Assembly: GCA_900556785.1 (NCBI GenBank)
Contig: USQK01000049.1
Location: 1-12,948 of the forward strand
Source of the DNA: an uncultured Veillonella sp.
Lineage (GTDB): Bacteria > Bacillota > Negativicutes > Veillonellales > Veillonellaceae
Length of the DNA: 12,948 nucleotides
Direction: 5' to 3'
The notes beneath the pieces are model-generated. The model saw only the letters and a list, made by a program, of their open reading frames with translations. It was not told where the DNA came from and made no database searches. This document shows positions 7,305-12,948 of this stretch, piece after piece; positions within the stretch are counted from its first letter, which is position 1, and each line of letters opens with the position of its first letter. The position numbers and the translations under genes are program-made.

Positions 7305-8560
7305 TTTCGAACTTGGCCTTCTCCAAATACAAAGTATTTATATGATGTTAGTGCCTGTAATCCCATTGGTCCGCGAGCATGAAGCTTTTGGGTACTAATA
7401 CCAATTTCCGCACCAAAACCAAATTCAAAACCATCAGTAAAACGTGTTGATGCATTGTGATACACTGTAGAACAATCTACTAAGTTCATAAATACTTTTG
7501 CACGCATTGGTTCATCTGTTACTATAGCTTCTGAATGATGTGTAGAATATAAATTCACATGATCGATTGCTTCCTCAAGAGTATCAACAATACGTACATT
7601 TAAGTCCATATCATTATATTCTGTATTGAAAGAATCATCTGTTAAAGGAATTGTATTACCCATATATTGAGCTACAGCATTATCGCCGTGAATTCGTACC
7701 CCATATTCTTGTAACGCTACATCAAGACGAGGTAAAAACTCAGCAGCTACAGCTTGATGTACTAATAGAGTCTCCATAGAGTTACATACAGATGGACGCT
7801 GTACCTTTGCATTAATAGCAATTTCTAACGCCATATCTAGATTGGCATATTCATCGACAAAGGTATGACATACACCACTCCCCGTTTCAATGACAGGAAT
7901 ACTACTTTCATTAACAACACGGCGAATGAGTCCTGCTCCACCACGTGGAATAACAACATCAATATATTCACGTTGTTGCAGTAATACGCCAACCATCTCT
8001 CGCTCTAGAACCTCCACGAGTTGAATCGCATCTGGCGTAATGCCTAGTGTTTCTAAGGTATTGCGCATAATAGACACAATAATTTGGTTAGTATGGAATG
8101 CCTCTTTACCACCGCGCAATATAGTAGCATTTGCAGTTTTTAAACAAAGTACACCAGCATCGATAGTCACATTGGGGCGCGCTTCAAAAATAATACCAAT
8201 AACACCAAAAGGTACTGCTCTTTTTTCTATAGTCAAGCCATTAGGACGTGTAATCGTTTCCATAACAGATCCCACAGGGCTTTCAAGAGTCGCCACTTGA
8301 CGAACACCTTCTGCCATTTGAGCAATACGATTAGGTGTTAATGTTAATCGATCAATCATGGTTTGCGGTACATTATAATCCCCAGATTTATCTAGATCTA
8401 ATTGATTAGCGGCCATAATTTCATCGGTTTGTGCTTCTACAGCATCAGCGATTGCCAATAATGCAGAATCTAATGTACCTTGATCAATTTGAGCCAATTC
8501 AAAGGATGCCGCTTTAGCTCTTTGACCCATATCTTTACAAATTTCTTCATACTGGTTCAT
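7301..8560 (-). CDS. proA: Glutamate-5-semialdehyde dehydrogenase (gamma-glutamyl phosphate reductase)
   Basis: A 419-residue enzyme of the aldehyde dehydrogenase fold, the normal ProA length. It reduces gamma-glutamyl phosphate with NADPH, the second step of proline synthesis. Visible signatures are FEARPNVTIDA (125-135), LRGGKEA (148-154), IPRGGAGLI (204-212), ETGSGVCHTFVD (225-236) and the catalytic Cys259 in VQRPSVCNSMETLL. The start ATG at 8558-8560 follows proB by nine bases with TGAGGA, part of the proB stop region, as its ribosome binding site. The product is expected to work with ProB, its labile intermediate passing between them. The TGA stop overlaps the GTG of the downstream microprotein gene. 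Confidence 0.97.
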   Translation of the reverse strand: MNQYEEICKDMGQRAKAASFELAQIDQGTLDSALLAIADAVEAQTDEIMAANQLDLDKSGDYNVPQTMIDRLTLTPNRIAQMAEGVRQVATLESPVGSVMETITRPNGLTIEKRAVPFGVIGIIFEARPNVTIDAGVLCLKTANATILRGGKEAFHTNQIIVSIMRNTLETLGITPDAIQLVEVLEREMVGVLLQQREYIDVVIPRGGAGLIRRVVNESSIPVIETGSGVCHTFVDEYANLDMALEIAINAKVQRPSVCNSMETLLVHQAVAAEFLPRLDVALQEYGVRIHGDNAVAQYMGNTIPLTDDSFNTEYNDMDLNVRIVDTLEEAIDHVNLYSTHHSEAIVTDEPMRAKVFMNLVDCSTVYHNASTRFTDGFEFGFGAEIGISTQKLHARGPMGLQALTSYKYFVFGEGQVRK

Positions 8561-8569
8561 AGGATATCC

Positions 8570-9691
8570 TCAATGTAATAAAACTAGATTATTACGATGT
8601 ATTGCTTCATCATAGGTTGTATTAATTCCTAAAATTTGAGCTATATCATTTGTATTATGACCTTTAATGGCCTTCATATCTTCGATGCCATAGTTAATAA
8701 GACCTCGACCGATTTCTTTACCATCATGGTAAATAGAGATTGTATCACCAGGCCCAAATGCCCCATCTACATCAATAATACCAGCTGGTAAAATACTAGC
8801 ACCTTTATCTAATACAGCACGAGCGCAACCATCATCAATAGTGATTGACCCTTTTAATCGTTTACCAAAGGCAAGCCAGTGATGTTTTCCTGATAAGCCA
8901 GCATCATGTGCTTCAAAGAGGGTACCAATATTTTCACCCTTACATACGCGTCGCACAGAATCCTCTACTTCACCGGATGTAATTACCATAGGTACACCAG
9001 AGTTTGTAGCCATATGGGCTGCTTTTATCTTGGTATACATGCCACCTGTACCCATATTAGATCCAGCTCCACCTGCAATAGCATAGGTTTCATCAGTAAT
9101 TTCAGAAACGACTTCTATCAATGTTGCATCAGGATGAGTTGCTGGATTAGCTGTATATAATCCTTCAATATCGGATAAGATGATAAGCAAATCAGCATCT
9201 ACAATGCCTGCCACAGTAGCAGATAAAGTATCATTATCACCAATTTTAAATTCCTCAATAGCAACTACGTCATTTTCATTGATAATAGGAATAACATTGA
9301 GTTGCAATAACGTATGTAGTGTATTGCGCAAATTTAGATAACTATGGCGGCCTGTACTATCTTCTTTTGTTAAAAGAATTTGACCTACTGTACGACCATA
9401 TTCACGAAACATACGCTCATACATATGGATGAGGATACCTTGTCCTACTGCTGCAGCAGCTTGTTTCAAAACAAGGTCTCTAGGTTTTTCTTTAAATCCT
9501 AGAGGGGCAAGGCCAGCTCCCGTTGCACCAGAGGAAACAAGGATAACCTCTTTACCTTGATTAGCTAAATCTGATAATTGGCGTACTAATCTTTCTATGC
9601 GCTCTAAGTTTAAATGACCATTAGCATAACATAGCGTACTACTGCCTACTTTAACTACTATTCTTTTTGCGTCGATGATAGCACTGCGCAT
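8570..9691 (-). CDS. proB: Glutamate 5-kinase with C-terminal PUA domain
   Basis: A 373-residue cytoplasmic kinase that phosphorylates glutamate, the first and feedback-controlled step of proline synthesis. The amino-acid-kinase domain (about 8-260) has KVGSSTL (14-20), LVSSGATGAG (51-60), PIINENDVV (135-143), GDNDTLSA (151-158), SDIEGLYT (173-180) and the MGTGGM loop (213-218). A PUA domain follows (about 278-355, SITIDDGCARAVLDKGASLP-like region), as in E. coli ProB, so proline inhibition is likely. The ATG at 9689-9691 has a strong AGGAGG seven to eight bases upstream. It opens a unit after a 66-base gap that contains a candidate promoter and a small hairpin. Confidence 0.97.
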   Translation of the reverse strand: MRSAIIDAKRIVVKVGSSTLCYANGHLNLERIERLVRQLSDLANQGKEVILVSSGATGAGLAPLGFKEKPRDLVLKQAAAAVGQGILIHMYERMFREYGRTVGQILLTKEDSTGRHSYLNLRNTLHTLLQLNVIPIINENDVVAIEEFKIGDNDTLSATVAGIVDADLLIILSDIEGLYTANPATHPDATLIEVVSEITDETYAIAGGAGSNMGTGGMYTKIKAAHMATNSGVPMVITSGEVEDSVRRVCKGENIGTLFEAHDAGLSGKHHWLAFGKRLKGSITIDDGCARAVLDKGASILPAGIIDVDGAFGPGDTISIYHDGKEIGRGLINYGIEDMKAIKGHNTNDIAQILGINTTYDEAIHRNNLVLLH

Positions 9692-9695
9692 AGAT

Positions 9696-9718
9696 TAACC
9701 TCCTAGGCCAACAGGTTA
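9696..9718 (-). promoter_or_regulatory. Small inverted repeat in the proB leader covering part of the Shine-Dalgarno
   Basis: TAACCT (9713-9718) and AGGTTA (9696-9701) can form a 6-base-pair stem with an 11-base loop in the transcript. The 3' arm includes three bases of the AGGAGG site (9699-9704) and the other three lie in the loop. The stem is weak and could be chance. If the promoter call at 9729-9756 is right, the hairpin starts a few bases from the transcript 5' end. Confidence 0.3.
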
Positions 9719-9728
9719 TAAAGTTCCC

Positions 9729-9756
9729 ACTATAATAAAATTTAGTAATATGACGA
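9729..9756 (-). promoter_or_regulatory. Candidate promoter of proB-proA and downstream genes
   Basis: On the minus strand a -10 box TATAGT (9729-9734, five of six consensus) is 16 bases from TCGTCA (9751-9756, four of six matches to TTGACA). The predicted start is near 9722. It lies in the longest gap between protein genes of the cluster, just after the yhbY stop. The AT-rich sequence raises the chance of a random match, so confidence is modest. Confidence 0.4.
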
Positions 9757-9757
9757 T

Positions 9758-10042
9758 TTACTTAGGTAAAATAATTTTAGGTTCTTTTTTAGCTTTATAT
9801 AAAACACCATTAAAACCAATGACTTGGACTAATTCAGCACCTAACATATCGGCTAACTCTTGGAAAATCGTCTTATCTTCAGGGCTATTGTTGTGTAATT
9901 TCACCTTGATTAATTCACGAGCCATTAAGGCTGCGCGAGCACTATCAATAACACTGTTTTCTAAACCATTTTTACCAATTTGAACTACTGGTGGCATTGT
10001 TGCTGCCAAAGAACGTAAATACCGTTTTTGTTTTCCTGTCAT
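9758..10042 (-). CDS. yhbY: YhbY/YqeI family CRM-domain RNA-binding protein (ribosome assembly factor)
   Basis: A 94-residue protein consisting of one CRM domain. The N-terminus MTGKQKRYLRSLA and the loop QIGKNGL (21-27) with the GxxG element are characteristic, as is VIGFNGVLYK (73-83). YhbY associates with pre-50S ribosomal particles. The start ATG at 10040-10042 has AGGAG five bases upstream in the eight-base gap after obg, so both are co-transcribed. This Obg–YhbY linkage agrees with a 50S maturation role. The C-terminal tail KKEPKIILPK is short and basic. Confidence 0.94.
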   Translation of the reverse strand: MTGKQKRYLRSLAATMPPVVQIGKNGLENSVIDSARAALMARELIKVKLHNNSPEDKTIFQELADMLGAELVQVIGFNGVLYKAKKEPKIILPK

Positions 10043-10050
10043 TATTACTC

Positions 10051-11322
10051 CTACTCTTGGAATGTAAAGCGTTGATCGCCAATTACAACTTCATCACCGT
10101 CTTTACAACCTTTTTCTTTTAATTTAGCATCTAGCTCCATAAAGCGCCAAATGCGTTGAAATCTACGAAGAGATTGATCATCACTTAAATTTGTCATTGC
10201 TACTAAACGTTCAATACGTTTACCTGTAATATAGAATGCAGCATCGTCACCACGAGTGATAACGAATTCTACATCTGGTTTTGCTTCGTATACTACTGTA
10301 TCATCAGTTGCTTCCGGTTCTGGCTCGTAGTTTTCTACATAGTAGTACGCTCGTTCCATAAGTTCTGGTAAACCTTCGCCACTTAATGCATTGATAAGGA
10401 ATACTTCGTAGCCTTTATCTTCAAAATATTTTTTTGTATCAGGAATTGTTGTATCATCAAAGACCATATCAATCTTATTGAGTGCAACAATCTGTTTTTT
10501 ATTGGCTAATTTTTCAGAATATTTACGAAGCTCTTCGTTAATAGCATCAAAATCAATCTTTGGATCGCGTCCTTCCATACCAGATACATCAAGGACGTGA
10601 ATTAAAATATTAGTACGTTCTACGTGACGCAAGAAGTTATGTCCTAGACCAACACCTTCGCTAGCACCTTCAATAAGGCCAGGAATATCAGCGAGTACAA
10701 AACTACGGTCCCCAGAGATTGTTACTACCCCAAGTACAGGTGTCAATGTAGTAAAGTGATAAGCCGCAACCTCTGGTTGAGCTTTAGAAACCTTACGTAA
10801 AATACTAGATTTACCTACAGATGGGTACCCTAATAAACCAACGTCAGCTAATACTTTTAGTTCTAGTTGTAACCAGAACTCTTCACCAGGTTCACCCTTT
10901 TCTGCAAATGTCGGTGCACGGTTAGCACTTGTTTGGAAACGTGCATTACCACGGCCCCCACGACCACCTTTAGCAATAACAAATGTATCGCCATCGTTAA
11001 CGAGATCACAGAAAATTTTTCCTGTTTCTTCTTCTTTAATTACGGTGCCCAACGGAACTGGGATAATAAGTGGCTCAGAACCGCGACCATGCTTATTGGA
11101 GCTTTCACCATTACCACCAGCAGGCGCCTTAAACTGGCGTTTATATCTAAAGTCTACAAGAGTATTAATATTCTTGTCCGCTTTAAAAATAACGTCTGCC
11201 CCTTTACCACCATCGCCGCCACTAGGGCCGCCATTTGGCACGTATTTCTCACGGCGGAAGCTAGACATGCCATCCCCACCGTCACCGGCCTTAACAAAGA
11301 CACGCGCTCTATCTATAAACAT
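10051..11322 (-). CDS. obg: Obg family GTPase (ObgE/CgtA), large-subunit assembly and stress GTPase
   Basis: A 423-residue GTPase with all three Obg domains. The glycine-rich Obg fold (1-158) opens with MFIDRARVFVKAGDGGDG. The G domain shows G1 GYPSVGKSS (165-173), switch TTLTP (191-195), G3 DIPG (212-215), G4 NKID (282-285) and G5-like NALSGEG (311-317). The C-terminal OCT domain is about 345-423 and ends DGDEVVIGDQRFTFQE. Obg acts in late 50S assembly, binds ppGpp and is essential in most bacteria. The optional acidic extension after OCT, found in some species, is absent. AGGAG lies eight bases before the ATG at 11320-11322; the gap to ctpA is 17 bases. No defect was seen. Confidence 0.97.
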   Translation of the reverse strand: MFIDRARVFVKAGDGGDGMSSFRREKYVPNGGPSGGDGGKGADVIFKADKNINTLVDFRYKRQFKAPAGGNGESSNKHGRGSEPLIIPVPLGTVIKEEETGKIFCDLVNDGDTFVIAKGGRGGRGNARFQTSANRAPTFAEKGEPGEEFWLQLELKVLADVGLLGYPSVGKSSILRKVSKAQPEVAAYHFTTLTPVLGVVTISGDRSFVLADIPGLIEGASEGVGLGHNFLRHVERTNILIHVLDVSGMEGRDPKIDFDAINEELRKYSEKLANKKQIVALNKIDMVFDDTTIPDTKKYFEDKGYEVFLINALSGEGLPELMERAYYYVENYEPEPEATDDTVVYEAKPDVEFVITRGDDAAFYITGKRIERLVAMTNLSDDQSLRRFQRIWRFMELDAKLKEKGCKDGDEVVIGDQRFTFQE

Positions 11323-11339
11323 ATTTTAACTCCTATGCA

Positions 11340-12479
11340 TTATTGCTGTAATAACTCTAATGCCTTTTTAATTTGAATATCATCTAATGTACTAGATGGA
11401 TTTACACCTTTTGGTAAATCAAGCTCTACATCTGGTTTAATACCAATGCCGTCAATAACACGATCATTTGGTGTATGGTACTTAGCAATAGTTACCTTAA
11501 CGCCTTCATTATCAAGGCTAGGGTAAATAGTTTGAACTGTACCTTTACCATATGTATTAGTACCTAAAATGGTACCTAGTTTACGGTCTTGAATAGCACC
11601 AGCTATAATTTCAGATGCACTAGCAGCCCCTTTATTAACAAGAACTACTAATGGCATAGCTACTTCTGGGCCATTCGACTTATAAACATCTTTTTTACCA
11701 GCTCGATTTTGTACCGTTACTAGTGTACCTGGAGGCATAATATAGTTGGAAATCTTTTCTGTTGTAGATAACAAACCACCAGGATTATCTCGGAGATCTA
11801 ATACTAGTTCCTTCATACCTTGAGATTGCAATTCTTTAAACTGTGTTTCAAAATCATCAGCTGTATTTTCAGCGAATTGACTGATACGAATGTACCCCAC
11901 TGTACTTGTAAGCATTTTACTTTTAACAGTTGGTAACACAATGGATTCACGAGTGATATCAAAGTGCAATGTTTCACCATTGCGCTCTATATCAAGGGCT
12001 ACAACAGTACCTGCCTCACCGCGAATTCGAGAGGATGCATCTTCTACAGTTATATCACTTGTGGATTGACCATTGATAGCAATAATATGGTCTCCAGGTT
12101 TAATGCCCGCTTTGAAAGCTGGTTGATCTTCCATAATACTAACTGCATATAAACCTTTATCATCATGCCCAAGAACCATGCCTACACCAGCATAAGTACC
12201 AGATGTTTGCATTTTCATGGACTTAAATTCATCAGCATCTAAATAAACACTATGAGGCTCTCCCAAAGAGCCAATCAAACCTTTTAACATACCATCATAA
12301 AGGGTAGCTTTAGACATAGGTGTCATAAAGACTTGACTCGCAGCATAGTAGGCTACAAATAGTCTTGGTAACCCCCAGAATGAACCAGATAGATACCAAA
12401 ACATGAGCCACATAATAACGATGCCAGAGCCTATATATTTCAATAGGCTCCATAACACCGTACGTGTATCAAATTTCAT
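11340..12479 (-). CDS. ctpA: CtpA-type carboxy-terminal processing protease (S41 family) with membrane anchor and PDZ domain
   Basis: The chosen start gives 379 residues. One N-terminal membrane segment (about 12-30, SLLKYIGSGIVIMWLMFWYL) anchors the protease on the outer face of the membrane. A PDZ domain follows (about 92-180, with KAGIKPGDHIIAING). The S41 core has LVLDLRDNPGGL (226-236) and the catalytic Ser287 in GAASASE, Asp298 (AIQD) and Lys312 in TYGKG. These enzymes trim protein C-termini and often regulate murein hydrolases. The frame could also begin with GTG at 12513-12515, 12 codons earlier inside the M23 gene. I prefer ATG 12477-12479, one base after the M23 stop, although its Shine-Dalgarno (GGGAT) is weak. 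The M23 gene just upstream is a plausible partner or substrate. Confidence 0.92.
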   Translation of the reverse strand: MKFDTRTVLWSLLKYIGSGIVIMWLMFWYLSGSFWGLPRLFVAYYAASQVFMTPMSKATLYDGMLKGLIGSLGEPHSVYLDADEFKSMKMQTSGTYAGVGMVLGHDDKGLYAVSIMEDQPAFKAGIKPGDHIIAINGQSTSDITVEDASSRIRGEAGTVVALDIERNGETLHFDITRESIVLPTVKSKMLTSTVGYIRISQFAENTADDFETQFKELQSQGMKELVLDLRDNPGGLLSTTEKISNYIMPPGTLVTVQNRAGKKDVYKSNGPEVAMPLVVLVNKGAASASEIIAGAIQDRKLGTILGTNTYGKGTVQTIYPSLDNEGVKVTIAKYHTPNDRVIDGIGIKPDVELDLPKGVNPSSTLDDIQIKKALELLQQ

Positions 12480-12480
12480 A

Positions 12481-12948
12481 TTATAAATATCCCATAGGAT
12501 CCACAGGATCCCCACTTATACGAACTTCAAAATGTACGTGTGGCCCAGTACTATTACCAGTGCTACCAGCATAGGCTATAACTTGACCTTTAGATACATC
12601 TTGTCCTTCAGAGACAGCAAGCTCAGAATTATGGCCATAAAGGGTAGACATGCCATTACCATGGTCGATAACTACGGCATAACCATAGCCGCCCATCCAA
12701 CCAGACCAAACAACAGTACCACCATCAGCAGCATGAACAGGTGTACCTTCATCAACACCAATATCTATACCGGAATGGTAAATTGTTGTTCCCCAAATTG
12801 GATGTGTGCGATAACCATATGGTGAAGTAATTTCACCACTTACAGGCCAACCCAGTTGACCAGAACCTTGCACCCAAGAGTAACTTGGTGCAGACTGTTG
12901 AGCTGCTGCTGCGGCCGCCGCTTCTGCAGCAGCGCGAGAAAAAAGAAC
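12481..12948 (-). CDS. M23 (LytM) family metallopeptidase, C-terminal part; N-terminus beyond the window
   Basis: The frame is open to the right edge, giving the last 155 residues. After an Ala-rich linker (visible residues 6-16) comes a complete LytM domain. It contains WPVSGEITSPYGYR, then HSGID (H58, D62), a GHNSEL element (H106) and PHVHFEV (H137, H139). The HxxxD and HxH zinc motifs are all present, so it should be an active peptidoglycan endopeptidase, unlike E. coli EnvC which has lost the site. The Ala/Gln-rich stretch resembles the end of a coiled coil, as in EnvC-type proteins. The ctpA start follows the TAA by one base. An upstream ftsEX pair is expected from the FtsEX–EnvC–CtpA layout but cannot be seen. 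The frame's first internal start codon, a GTG at 12871-12873, is not the real start. Confidence 0.88.
   Translation of the reverse strand, partial: VLFSRAAAEAAAAAAAQQSAPSYSWVQGSGQLGWPVSGEITSPYGYRTHPIWGTTIYHSGIDIGVDEGTPVHAADGGTVVWSGWMGGYGYAVVIDHGNGMSTLYGHNSELAVSEGQDVSKGQVIAYAGSTGNSTGPHVHFEVRISGDPVDPMGYL

Noticed and set aside
8561..8570. Perfect 10-base palindrome AGGATATCCT in front of proA
   Set aside because: It has no loop and so cannot form a hairpin in one RNA; it contains the proA ribosome binding region and is short enough to be chance.
10718..10746. Promoter-like TTGACA with AACAAT inside obg
   Set aside because: The -10 match is only four of six and the site is inside a conserved coding region; chance is likely in AT-rich DNA.
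10933..11376. Plus-strand open frame of 147 codons opposite the obg N-terminus
   Set aside because: It lies entirely opposite the conserved glycine-rich Obg domain and the obg start, has no convincing ribosome binding site and shows no recognisable motif. The GC-rich glycine codons of obg explain the lack of stops.
12480..12515. Upstream GTG extension of ctpA (12 extra residues)
   Set aside because: It would overlap the M23 coding end and adds nothing to the membrane anchor. The ATG one base after the M23 stop is the simpler choice, though its Shine-Dalgarno is weak, so this is not fully excluded.
12532..12825. Plus-strand frame of 97 codons opposite the M23 domain
   Set aside because: The minus strand carries all M23 zinc motifs over the same bases; the antisense frame has no family features.

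Overview
The window is a dense, AT-rich bacterial chromosome segment in which every credible gene lies on the minus strand, so transcription runs from the right edge to the left. The gene set and order fit a Firmicute: obg–yhbY–proB–proA–nadD–yqeK–LCP–rsfS, with an S1-domain CvfB protein. A preceding M23 peptidase–ctpA pair resembles the end of an ftsEX–envC–ctpA cluster. The base composition and this mix suggest a Negativicute, perhaps Veillonella. That assignment is inference from gene content and sequence feel; no database search was possible.

Reading in the direction of transcription, the right end (12948 to 11340) holds cell-envelope functions: the C-terminal part of an M23 (LytM) peptidase and a membrane-anchored CtpA carboxy-terminal protease. 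From 11322 to 9758 come two ribosome-assembly factors, the GTPase Obg and the CRM-domain protein YhbY. The only real intergenic gap inside the cluster, 66 bases, follows. It carries a candidate promoter and a small hairpin in front of proB-proA, the first two steps of proline synthesis. A previously unlisted 49-codon membrane microprotein gene sits between proA and nadD and overlaps both. Then come nadD (NAD synthesis), yqeK (HD-domain Ap4A hydrolase), a divergent LytR-CpsA-Psr protein, rsfS (ribosome silencing) and cvfB. The left third holds a Trk-type potassium uptake pair (trkA, trkH) and a small metallo-beta-lactamase-fold hydrolase. A strong vegetative promoter then drives a tRNA-Asp gene that is cut by the left edge.

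Genes are spaced by 0–17 bases or overlap nearly throughout, with Shine-Dalgarno sequences often inside the preceding gene and no recognisable intrinsic terminator. The cluster therefore looks like one or two long transcription units that combine ribosome maturation, NAD/proline/nucleotide metabolism, cell-wall processing and potassium uptake. The most unusual points are the hidden microprotein between proA and nadD, the loss of signature arginines in the LCP protein, an M23 domain that keeps a full zinc site in an EnvC-like setting, and the near-consensus tRNA promoter that starts two bases after the last protein gene.
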